Source: Peronospora farinosa (lineage: Eukaryota > Oomycota > Peronosporomycetes > Peronosporales > Peronosporaceae). From it: a stretch of DNA of 64,000 nucleotides. The stretch is taken from NCBI GenBank assembly GCA_947646735.1, contig CANTFK010000992.1, forward strand, positions 310,001-374,000, read 5' to 3'. Each line of letters starts with the position of its first letter. Position 1 is the first letter of the stretch. The notes under the pieces were generated by a model. That model made no database searches and was not told where the DNA came from. It saw only the letters and a program-made list of their open reading frames with translations. The position numbers and the translations under genes are program-made. Positions 54,742 to 64,000 of this stretch are shown here, one piece after another.

Positions 54742-57142
54742 CTACCTAATCGGCTTGACCCGATAAATCCGAACCATCCACGCATCCGAGGTAAACACGT
54801 GCTCAAAATTGTGAAGGTCAATGTTGTGCCCTGAAATTCGAATTCGACGGTTCATATCCCATCCAAAAACGGGATCGTCATTCTCTTTCACTGGTAAGCT
54901 CTGTACTTGGTTGAACTCGAAATAACTGAGCTTATAGAGAACGCTTTGCGTCATGGCAAGCGTGGCATTCTCATGGAAAATGTATCGTCCATTCACCTGA
55001 AACTCAGACTCAACCACATCGTCCGGAAACACTCCTTCTGAAATCTTGACTATCCACGGCAACTTATCCAGGTCATCACCCGGCATGCCGACTTTTCCCC
55101 CAAACAATAAGAACACGTAATCGACATCAAGGCTGCGTAAAATCGGTAACGCGTCATCTTCCTGTGAGGTTAGTACGCGTCCGACAGTAGCGATGTGCGT
55201 ATTGTTCCACGTATTGTTGTCCACTAGCACTGTACGATTTGCCAGCGTGGTGATCTGGTATCCGTAGTCCCACCAGCTCAGGATTTTAGCGTTTTCGGGA
55301 GTATTCTGTCGCAACCAGGTAAATGCTTCACGAAAGTCGTCGTGCAAATCCTTTTTCATCGTCGTCATGTTCATTTTTTCAAACACAAGTGACGTTGACG
55401 AGTATACTTTCTTGGCGATTTTGGACGAATGACGGGCGTGAATAATGAGGAGAAACTGTAACAACTAGTGTGAGCGGAGCAGAAACCTTTTGTCAAACAA
55501 AGCAAGATTACGTACTCCGCAAGCCAAAACAAGCAGCTGGAGCGTCCTTGAAGGCTTCTGTTTTTCGCCAACAATCTTTTGGTCAGGTTGAAACCGCAAC
55601 TTAGCACAAAGGGCCAAAAAGATGTCCCCAATATGCGATTTTCTTGGATCTTCTTTCTCATCGTCTTGTGCCGCAATGTTGTTCGTTGTCTCATTGGTCT
55701 TCCCTCCTTCTACTGGACAACCGGCTGTATCTCTGCTCGTCATTTCCATAACTTTCTGCATGAATCCCGATGCGCCAACCGCCGAAAGATAGCACGCTGC
55801 TGGAGCTAGGGTAAGCAACAATCGAACCATGATACCTGAAAAGTAGAACGCAAATGTGCTGTACACGATCATAAACACAAAAGCAGCGTCCAGTTTCTGG
55901 AATGAATAAAACATTCCCAACGGAATGAACAGCATTGCTGGTCCAAGTGAGAAGTAAAACGCTGACCACACAGTCGGTTGGTGTTCTCCCACTGACGCAA
56001 TGATTGGAATGTACTTGGACGCGTACGTTGGGTCCAGCAGTGTCAAACTTCGCCCACTCCATTGCAGCTTCCCTTGCAAAAATGCAAACAGCAAACCGCT
56101 ACCGGCGATAGCTGTACCGGTACTCAAACAAGTTTGAAGAAGCCGCGAAAAGTGGCGTTTTGGTATCTGAGTAGATAAATATTGCATGAAAGCATACACT
56201 AGATTTAACAACGACAGCAAAGTCAACATCAGCCACCTAGAAGCTAATACAAGATAACATAATTCATTCTGGTGCCACACTGACCTTGTAAAAGTCCAAA
56301 AACTCCATGCGATCCAGCCGATTCGCCCTTTAGTACTGCGTTGAATCCAATAAACGGCACTGACATTGTTCCCAGTGTCGCTAGCGGATAAAACGTCGAG
56401 TACGCAACATATAATTTGGCTGAGTAATGACCCGAGAGCAGCAATACCAACACGTGGATCGGGATAATGTTGATAATAAACACATATCCTCCCCACGAGA
56501 GTGCCATGGTAAAGTACAAAATTGCAGCAAATGCCGCCCATATCATTGCCCCCGTCTTGATAGCCTTCACCCATAAGTAAAAGGTAAAGATCAATAGGAA
56601 GATTGCAATTCCTTCATTGTCAAAAGAACCGGCAGTCGATCGTGAGATGTACGCAGGCGACACGCCCAATAGCATGGCCGATAGTAGTGCCGTCCTGTTA
56701 TCTTCTGTAATCTCCTGAGTCAGCAAGAACTGCGCCACACAGGCAAGAGCCGCGAATGTTGGTGCGAGGAAGACGCAGGCATCGCGAATGGAGATCGGTA
56801 CGCGCAGTATGGTTGTCAGAAGCCATTGCATCCCAGCAGCGCCGGCCATAAGGCCAGGATACACGGTAGTTCCGACAGTACGACCCAGAGGGTACCACGC
56901 GCGATCGTCGAACCAGTTCAGAAGCTCGTAGACACCATGCTTGGCCAGGAACTTGGTCACTCGGAAATTAAACTGCGGATCGAATTCATGAATAACCTGG
57001 GGAAAGGTGGTGAGAGGCATGTCATAAATGAAGAGAATAAGGAACGACTTACACTACCCCATACAACGAACGGAAAGAGGCGGATGGAGAAGCTCAAGAC
57101 GCAGATGAGCGCCAGCAACACACATGTTGTGACCGGCGTCAT
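54742..57142 (-). CDS. STT3: Oligosaccharyltransferase catalytic subunit STT3 (four exons)
   Basis: Inferred exons on the minus strand are 57053-57142, 56285-56996, 55516-56198 and 54742-55455, with GT..AG introns of 56, 86 and 60 bp. The joined protein is 732 residues. It transfers the lipid-linked glycan to asparagine in the ER lumen. Visible signatures are the N-terminal acidic motif HEFDP at 33-37, DDRAWYPLGR, DNEGIAIF, the loop motif SVGEHQP and WWDYG at 556-560, which binds the +2 Ser/Thr of the sequon. The conserved glycosylated-looking DNNTWNNTHI follows. Many hydrophobic helices span the first two thirds. For intron 2, an acceptor giving LLQVYAFMQYL was chosen over closer AGs because it fits the family. 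Confidence 0.94.
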
Positions 57143-57314
57143 TTCGGGGCATTAATCTGAGGTTTGTATTGTTCCTTCAAGCGACCTTCGTGTCACCGGT
57201 TGTATTGGTTGAAGTGACCTGCATTCTGTTCCGCATTACCCTTGAAAAGTTGCCTTTCATCAAAGTCAAAAAGGAAACTAAAGAAAGAGAGCCAAGGAGA
57301 GAGAGAGAAACAAG
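57143..57314. promoter_or_regulatory. Short divergent promoter region
   Basis: Only 172 bp separate the STT3 start codon from the start codon of the small coiled-coil gene on the other strand, so the two genes probably share a bidirectional promoter. A GA-rich tract (57274-57313) precedes the right-hand gene. No clear initiator match is seen. Confidence 0.5.
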
Positions 57315-57926
57315 ATGCCTGTAACGCGAGGAAGAGCGCGTATGATGGAGAACGAAGAAGAAGACGTAGAGGAAGAACCGTCGCAGCAGATGCAGGAGTC
57401 ACAAGACGAACTGGAGCAGCAGGCTCCGACCACAATGGAAGAACCAAAAGTGGTCAACTTGAAGGACATGGCCAAGCAGGCGAGTCACATACTGTAGTTG
57501 TACTGACCAAATGTTCATTTATTAATTGATCAGTGTGATCTCTGTACAGTTGACAAATACACTCAAGCATCTGCTGACCACGCACCGGTGCGTTCTTACA
57601 GACCTTGTTGCAAATTCAAATTGTCACCAACGCCTTCTTTTCCAAGAACAGTCAGCTGGAGAATGATGCAGCCATGATACAGGCTGGAATAGACGAGCTG
57701 CATCGTATGCAAGAAGACGTGCGTTGCCAGTCTTTCTTTAGACGCAGTTGGCAGTTGGTAATTGTCCTCTAACATTTGGTTGTTGTTGTAGCGAGCGGAG
57801 CGTATCGTTAAACGGCTCAAGAACGCAAGCTCGACGATCCTTACCTTTGGCGATGCTAACGAAGACGCACATAGAGAGCGTCCTGAACACGACGGTGAAG
57901 ACTACGAAGACGAGATGATGAATTAG
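57315..57926 (+). CDS. Small acidic coiled-coil protein, three exons
   Basis: Inferred exons are 57315-57479, 57602-57718 and 57792-57926, giving 138 residues. The first intron has a GC donor (CAG|GCGAGT) and a TTACAG acceptor; a GT donor three bases later would hit a stop in exon 2. The second intron is GT..AG. The protein starts MPVTRGRARMME, has an acidic Glu/Gln-rich stretch (12-42), then a helical part (about 50-110, with SKNSQLENDAAMIQAGIDEL) that looks like a coiled coil, and an acidic end (EDYEDEMMN). I do not recognise the family; a subunit of a small coiled-coil complex is possible. Confidence 0.65.
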
Positions 57927-58170
57927 GTAGCAGAAGATAACTGCGTGGAGGGCGTCCACAAACACTAGACGTATATTTCTCCCGTCTCTTCGTGCTTTAC
58001 GGCATGAGTCTATAGGTATTTTCTCTGCACGACGTCGCGAGCACATATCCATGTGCTTTGCCCTGTGCCTCGACACAGCGCTAGAAATACGCCACGTTCC
58101 GTGAACCGAATAGAGCTCTTAGTACAGAGTCTACTTCATGTTGCCACTTTAAGATGGTGAAAGTCACAGC

Positions 58171-59559
58171 TCACTTCTTCAATGAGTCAAGATCGTCCAC
58201 GTCTTGTAGATACAGGCTCTTGTCCATTACTGCTGCTGCCGCATCAACGGCCAAGAGAGAATTTTTATCGTCGTCCTCGCCGTCGTCTTCTTCCTCACTA
58301 TGAACAGAGTATGCCTCGTCATCAGCATCCGCGTCATCGCGGAACAAGGTCGGATCAAACGTAAATAGTGCACGACCACTCACTGCAACAGAGACGAGAA
58401 GAAATGAACGTTAGCAACTTCTCCATAATGTTGAATACCATCAAGTCAAGCATTAACGTACTGATGCCACGCCCGCCAGTCTTCTTCGCTTGCTCCTTTA
58501 GTCGCTTCGTCTCATCCGCTTTCTTTCGTGCTTGCTTGTCAGCCTTCCACTTTGCGAGTGTTTCCTCCGTAACAGGGGTGCCTCCGTTGGGACCCAACTT
58601 GGCACGCTGCTGCTCGATAATTTCCTCAATAGAGATCTCCACCACTTTGTTTGACTTCTCAAGCTCGCGGTCCTTCTTTGACTTGAAAACGTATCCAGAA
58701 GGAAGAGCATGGCGATACCTACGTAATACATTCAGCAGTCAGCGAATCACTTATCATGCAAACCCAAAAGTTTAACGACACTGAACGTACTTGCAAGAGG
58801 TGCCACCGTTGGGGCATACCCAGAACCAACCATACAACGACTTTTCAATTGCATCCAAGAAGTATTTGCAGACGATTTCCGTTTGCTTCGCGTTCTTCTC
58901 GTGATGTTTTTCATTTACCACTTCTTCCAGTTTTTCCTGGTCCCATGTGTCCATTTGATCTAGTATCCAGTACCCCCAAGAGAAAATACCACGTCAAGCA
59001 GAGAAAGTAAGAGTTAATAATATAATTCAGGTCGAAAATATCTTTCATCGCACCAGCTTCTTTCTCGGCACGGCTGTCCGTGTACAAGTCGATTTTAGCG
59101 GCCTTCTTGCCCACCATCAAGTCGTGCGAAAACTTGCAGCGGTTTCCCTTCGTGCACACGCCTGCTTTGAAAAAAGCGCAAAGCACCGACTTGGGATCTG
59201 TTCCAGGAGGAACCTAAACCATCATAGTTAAAGACAAAGTCAGTCGGATAGCTGAGAAAAAACACACAATAGAAGTCGTCAATCACCTTGGGCTGTGTGA
59301 TAGCGGCTGCAAAAAGACTCTTGAGATTTTCCTGCTCGGCCTTGGCGTCCTTTCTTCTCTTGGCCTCCAGTTCTTTCATGCGGTCAGCGCGTGTGTTCGC
59401 ACCCTTGACCTGCTTGGTCACCTCCTGAATAAACTTTTGTACATTTTTGCTTTTCTTTTTGTTCTTAAGGCCAAAAGTCTTGTCCTCTAAAGTCTTATCC
59501 TTTTGCTTCTCAGCAGACTTCTTAGATGGACCTGGTCCTGCTTTTTTCTTCGGTGGCAT
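58171..59559 (-). CDS. ZC3H15: Zinc finger CCCH protein 15 / DRG family regulatory protein 1 (five exons)
   Basis: Inferred minus-strand exons are 59287-59559, 59054-59213, 58791-58959, 58462-58718 and 58171-58382, with introns of 73, 94, 72 and 79 bp, all GT..AG. The joined protein is 356 residues. The start [10 protein letters not shown] and [11 protein letters not shown] are hallmarks of DFRP1/Tma46. The first CCCH finger is [19 protein letters not shown]; the second spans the exon 3-4 junction and ends CKYRH. ISGR-like MSGRALFTF and an acidic tail complete the match. In other eukaryotes this protein binds and stabilises the GTPase DRG1 on ribosomes. It is shorter than the human protein (about 426 residues). 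Confidence 0.93.
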
Positions 59560-59696
59560 CTTACGAAAGACTGATGCTCAAGTAAATTCGAGGTTGTTTC
59601 CTGGCTGACAGGTACTCTAACTAAAACAGCAGATGATTGGTAGAAATGATATAGTAGTAATTAGCGAATAGTTATCGCCAATTTGTGATATTTCGG

Positions 59697-60071
59697 TTAG
59701 TACGTGGTAGATAAAGGGCTATCACCTACTAGCCCTTTATGATCCTCCGTAACAACTTCCGTGAACACTTGGTATTGTTCGCTTTCGACACGCTTAATGT
59801 CACACCAACCATAGTAATGCTTCATCATCAGCAGGATGATGCCGCCAAGTAACTCGAGCATTGACGGGATCCAGATGGGCCACAGACCTTCGCCCATGCC
59901 ATATGCAGTGATGCACGCGATGCTGACGATAAAGACGGACTGAAACGTTTTGCTGATGTCTTTTGCACTTTTGGAGCGGTAGACCTTGACAATCTGCGGG
60001 ACGAGCGCTGCTGACACAAGGAAGGAGCCTATGAGCCCCAGTGTGTCGTAGAAGGTCTCCATTTTGGTCAT
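59697..60071 (-). CDS. SemiSWEET-like PQ-loop membrane protein (124 aa)
   Basis: The ATG at 60069-60071 opens 124 residues with one PQ-loop/MtN3 repeat of three membrane segments: about 9-31 with the PQ signature LVPQIVKVYRSKSAKDIS, about 43-60, and about 70-90 ending KHYYG. A 34-residue hydrophilic tail follows. Typical eukaryotic SWEET sugar carriers have two such repeats and seven helices; this one has a single repeat, as in bacterial SemiSWEETs, which work as dimers. Sugar transport is inferred from the family only. A relative lies about 0.9 kb away at 60968-61225 on the same strand. Confidence 0.85.
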   Translation of the reverse strand: MTKMETFYDTLGLIGSFLVSAALVPQIVKVYRSKSAKDISKTFQSVFIVSIACITAYGMGEGLWPIWIPSMLELLGGIILLMMKHYYGWCDIKRVESEQYQVFTEVVTEDHKGLVGDSPLSTTY

Positions 60072-60967
60072 GATGCTGCTGGGTCAGTTGTGGTTGCTTA
60101 GTGCAAAAATATACTGTGCAGTTGTATGGTAGGAGCACGTTATTACTTAGATTCTCTAAGAAGATAGCTACATCATGTGACAAACGTCATTCTAATTTGT
60201 GGTCATGACAGATATCTAAGAGGTCTCAGACAACAGAAGGTGATCGTCCTGCTACAACTAGCATTAAAGGTTTGTGTGTTTATTTACGTATCCTGGTCGG
60301 ATTGGGGTAACACCCTACCAGAAGGCTTGAGCTAGCATGATGCTACCTCAAATCTTTGACGGATGGTATCGCGGCATCCCGTCAGTTTTTGACGGCCCTC
60401 TTCCTCTACACCTCTCTCTTTCGGCTCTCACCCCCAGCCGCTAGACAAGCTGCCACGATGTACGCCGCCACGCCCGAAGTCCCGGCATCTCCGCTTAGGT
60501 ACGCTCGCGTAATTCTTTGTTCCCGGTGCTTGCACAAAGTTCAAATATGAGGCACGTTTTCTACTGTTTTTGCGTGATTTCACTCCCAATCCTCGATCAT
60601 GGAGGCTAAGTATCACCTCAAAACTATGCGTGCATCTTCTATAGAGTGCATTACTTTACCGCGCAGCTTAGGAAACCACTATTTTGCGAGCACAGGACGA
60701 ATTACGCCTCGAATAAGAGTATCGCGAGTCAGAAAGAATGTCGGTCTACTTGCTTCCGCCTCTTTCAATTTGCACCTGCCAAGAGCTCCACGACAACTCT
60801 CTATATAAATTGATGTTGAAATGTGTTATGTTGTATTCTTCTATCATGTACGGGGGGGGGTCCTTATCGATGCACCACCGCATTGGCTAAAGGCAACGGG
60901 TGACGTCTGCCACCACCTCGAGGCTTGCTCGAACGACTTTGCTGGCGTGTACCTACTCTCTCACCTG
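60072..60967. other. Region between the SemiSWEET-like genes
   Basis: No supported gene. A plus-strand ATG at 60458 starts MYAATPEVPASPLR and reaches a good splice donor (TTAG|GTACGC) after 41 bases, so it might be a first exon of an unrecognised or lost gene. A run of nine G lies near 60851. Confidence 0.35.
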
Positions 60968-61225
60968 TCAGCCGTAGTAGAGCTTCATGCTGAGGACAAC
61001 AAGTGCGGCGCACAGCTCGAAAGTGACTGGGATGTACACGGGCCAAAGCCATCGGCCGAAGCCGTACACCACGATCAGAGAGAGTCCCAATACGTACGAG
61101 ATCTGGTACGTGAGACTAATGTCCTTGGCACTCTTGGTCGTGTACAGCTTTATCATCTGCGGTACCATCGACAGTCCCAGCAGTAGCGAACCCAGAAAGC
61201 CGAGGATCTGGAATGCTTCGCTCAT
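60968..61225 (-). CDS. SemiSWEET-like PQ-loop membrane protein (85 aa)
   Basis: The ATG at 61223-61225 opens 85 residues holding one complete three-helix PQ-loop repeat: ILGFLGSLLLGLSMVPQMIK, TTKSAKDISLTYQ and FELCAALVVLSMKLYYG. It is clearly a paralogue of 59697-60071 (shared KSAKDIS, W-P-I/V-Y/W-I-P and YYG end) but stops right after the third helix. Eighty-five residues is close to the size of bacterial SemiSWEETs. Tandem location and common strand suggest a local duplication. Confidence 0.83.
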   Translation of the reverse strand: MSEAFQILGFLGSLLLGLSMVPQMIKLYTTKSAKDISLTYQISYVLGLSLIVVYGFGRWLWPVYIPVTFELCAALVVLSMKLYYG

Positions 61226-62137
61226 CGTATCAATATCAAAGGGTCAAATTTTTTGGGGAAAACCTCCAAGTAGTAATAACACTCGACCCTTTACGCAATA
61301 GAAAAGTAAAAGGCACTTGACGATACTCGTTTCAACACCTTTACTTCTTGAAGTATCCTTTGACATTTTATAATCATGTGGTGCGGCAATCTTGGTGGCT
61401 TTATTCGGACTTGTGCGGCAAGCTCAGTTCGAGAGAGCGTCCATAGGTAAGCAAACTTTCATGACAATTCTGCTACCTCCGCTATGTACTCCATCGACGC
61501 ACGGATGAAGATCCATTACAGGTTCTTATCGAACATGTTGAGTAGGTTATGCTAACTGCCGAAAGTCGTAGAGCAGCCGGAGCGAATGCTAATATCCTTA
61601 ACGCTCTTGGTCTTTGTATAACATTGCTTAGAATACACGGTAGCCTCTTTTTTCTTCATTATTCTGGTACAATATCGCTTGGTATCAACTTAATGCATAC
61701 AAACGAACAGATACTTTGTCAAAACTTAAAGGCGTGCTGATGTCTATCTTAGTAGTACAGTTCCATGTAGCTATTGTGCACTTTGCTTCAGGGACACGCA
61801 CAAACTTTATTTTGGCAACTGGTGCAGATGACACGGCAAGATTTAATGACGCCGCAACAATTGTAAAAGTACGTGATGATTGTCATTCAGCACAGGGATG
61901 CTTTGTTGTAAAAGGTTTCATTGAAGGTAAGTAGGTAAACAATTTTCTTACGCCAACGATTGTTACGGCGCCACCATATAAAGCACAACGAAGTCTGATA
62001 TTTGACAACACTTTACCGTACCTATTGTCATAATATGACGTACTTAGTAGAATTAGAATCAGATCTCCCCTTTCCGCCTTCCAAAACCCAAATTGAACGT
62101 AAAGAGCCACTTTAAACCGGACAAGGCACGCACGAGA
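61226..62137. other. Intergenic region with weak short frames
   Basis: A 64-codon frame from an ATG at 61740 begins with a hydrophobic stretch like a signal peptide (MSILVVQFHVAIVHFASG), but it is short and unsupported. The rest shows nothing. The right part holds the upstream region of the EF-hand gene. Confidence 0.35.
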
Positions 62138-64000
62138 ATGACGCAGCGTGTAAGCGCCATCACGCTACAATTGGATGATGAGATCCGTAAGATCTTACTG
62201 TGTCCTAATGTGCCCTTACGAGAGCTCTTGCAATGCATTACTGCGGGTTTCCCGGCCCTCAATTGCGATCAGTCCAAGACGCTCGTGGCGATACAAGACA
62301 CTTCAAGTCACGTGTTCTACCCACTGTCTCTTCTTTGTCGCTCTCCCGAATTATTTGAAACCGCTTCGTACTACCTCGTACTGGATGGTGTGGTACACAA
62401 AAGTACCAAACAATTAAAACATCGATCATATTATCACAGTCGAAAACGTCGTGGGACAGTTGATTATCCGGCAGTTTCAACATTATCCGACGTGAACCAA
62501 GAGGACGAGGAGATTTTGACGAATAACGAGAAGGACAAGCGGCCAATACCAGCTGTTACGTCCTCTGAAGACGAGCTAGAGATTGATTTATCGGATTTTG
62601 AACTACCACAGCTTGTCAATGTGTTTACACAAGCCTGTCCTACAGGCACATTGAATCAGATGACATTCAATCGGTGCTTGGAGAAAATATTGTCACAGTC
62701 GGGACGATATGATCAGCAAGCACGGAAAATGTTTACGAGGTTGTTTAATATATTTGAAAAGCAGAGTCGACGGAAAAATATCGTGGACGTGGCTGATTTT
62801 CTAGGAGGTGTCTCAGTCTTTGCATGTGGTGAACGTGACGAAAAGATTCGTTTGACATTTGATCTCTATGATATGGACGGTGACGGGTTCATTTCAAAAG
62901 AAGAAATGACGAAATACTTGACTGCAGTGTTTCTAGTCATTAATGAGGCATCGCCAGAGCTTTTCCTTGAAAACAAGTGGGTTTACAACGTCCAGTGATT
63001 TTTTTAGTAATGCGTGGTACTTAGTATTCTTTTGTTTGCGTTGAATGTCTTTTTAGCGTCAATCCAGCAGAGTTAAGCAATGTGACGGCGAATCAGTGTT
63101 TTGCAGAGTCAATATTGAATCAGGAGGGCAAATTGTCGTATGAGGCGTTCCGAAAATGGTACTCGAAGCCGGGACCTACGCAGCTTGCTGCTGCTAAATA
63201 CAACGGAATGAAAACGACTCGCGTGAGTGCCTCCCAGTCGCCAGAGATTTTTGACTTGGCCACTCTTCGCGAGGTTACAGGTCTGTCGGCGCTGAGTGCA
63301 TCCGATTTTTTTTCCATCTTCAATGCGTTATTGGCCAATGGTGGGGACAAGAAAGAAGTACTTACCCGTGCCGAGTTCAAGAGGTGTTTCTATGACATAT
63401 TAGAGAGATTGAACCGGAAGCCTACCAGTGCGATCGCAATGTTTTTGGACCGGCTCTTTGATGCGTTTGACGAGGACAAAAACGACTCTGTAGACTTTGT
63501 GAAGCTGAGCAGCGGACTTTCAGTATTGTGTGGCGGCTCAAGTGAAGACAAAGTGACGGCAGCTTTTTCGTGTTTTGATGCTGATGGCGATGGATACATC
63601 ACAGAGCAGGAGATGGAAGCGTATCTGACATCTGTCTTTAACGTTATGTACGAGACTTCGACAGCCACAACGCAATCAATTGGAATTGACGCTAAATCTC
63701 TTGCACGCTTCACAACAAAGCAAGCCTTTGAAGAAGCAGATGTGAGTCGTGACGGAAAGCTGTCGCTGGAAGAATTTCGCTCGTGGTACCGGGTTTATGA
63801 GCACAATCAACAGCCGTCAACAGGTGTACATGTAGGTCTCCAGCGTCAGCTCGGAGTGCACGGCAACGATGCGTTTGGAACAACTAGCTCTGTTGCTTCC
63901 CTTATAGGGCTGTGTGACCGACGTCCCAATGATGTTTTCGAAATCATCGCAGCAAAAGTAAATGAGGATGGCGTCCTGTCGCGAGAAGCCTTTTTTACTA
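62138..64000 (+). CDS. Multi-EF-hand calcium-binding protein, 3' end outside window
   Basis: Exon 1 is 62138-62976 and exon 2 begins at 63057 after an 80 bp GT..AG intron; 594 codons lie in the window with no stop yet. The ATG at 62138 is the first in frame after a stretch without ATG. Residues about 6-85 resemble a small ubiquitin/PB1-like fold, followed by a charged linker. EF-hand loops start at D245 (DMDGDGFISKEE), D418 (DEDKNDSVDFVK, weaker), D454 (DADGDGYITEQE) and D508 (DVSRDGKLSLEE), so there are at least two pairs. This pattern recalls tandem calcineurin-B/recoverin-type modules. It is probably a calcium sensor; partner unknown. Confidence 0.85.

Noticed and set aside
56199..56284. 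Shorter STT3 intron ending at 56244 (41 bp)
   Set aside because: It keeps the frame but inserts about 15 residues not expected in STT3; the acceptor at 56199 gives a match to the family and a normal intron length.
61740..61934. 64-codon frame with a signal-peptide-like start
   Set aside because: Too short, without effector motifs or support; kept only as a note in the intergenic entry.

Overview
This 64 kb window looks like a repeat-rich stretch of an oomycete genome, most likely Peronosporales (Phytophthora or a downy mildew). Introns are few and short (about 56-122 bp). Host genes include a GPCR fused to a tyrosine-kinase-like kinase, a fusion known from oomycetes, and single-repeat SWEET-like proteins. 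There is a broken RXLR-like secreted effector, and two genes carry matches to the oomycete initiator consensus YTCANTYY. The genus cannot be fixed from sequence alone.

Layout. 1-2145: 5' half of a Ty1/copia element on the minus strand with its LTR. 2146-6300: no intact gene, one possible decayed coding stretch. 6416-6909: RXLR-like effector with a frameshift. 7074-11946: a 5'-truncated LINE and an inverted second LINE fragment. 12340-12592: hAT-type BED-finger remnant. 13620-22352: copia remnant split by a complete but decayed Ty3/gypsy chromovirus (element 1, 14060-22179, TSD TAGCT). 23287-32805: host island with a carnitine-pathway dioxygenase, a GPCR-TKL kinase, a copia RT remnant and a six-exon DNA ligase I. 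33328-43687: gypsy debris, including two inverted gag pieces and a decayed chromovirus (element 3) with a 950 bp 3' LTR. 43697-51836: an apparently intact, very young chromovirus (element 2) whose LTRs differ at only two positions. 53172-64000: gene-dense host island with an acylated TKL kinase, the oligosaccharyltransferase subunit STT3, a small coiled-coil protein, ZC3H15/DFRP1, two SemiSWEET-like genes and a multi-EF-hand protein that runs off the window.

The most unusual signal is in the chromoviruses. Elements 1 and 2 carry Gag and Pol on the minus strand and a separate 481-codon frame on the plus strand. That frame starts just inside the 3' LTR and overlaps the Pol chromodomain antisense for 578 bp. 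Element 3, a different LTR family, has the same layout with an unrelated-looking antisense protein. The LTRs are almost continuous arrays of hairpins whose stems are kept while their sequences change between families. Gag and Pol are joined by a predicted -1 frameshift at G GGA AAT, kept in both copies.

Exon boundaries were inferred by hand from GT..AG (one GC..AG) sites, reading frame and family conservation.
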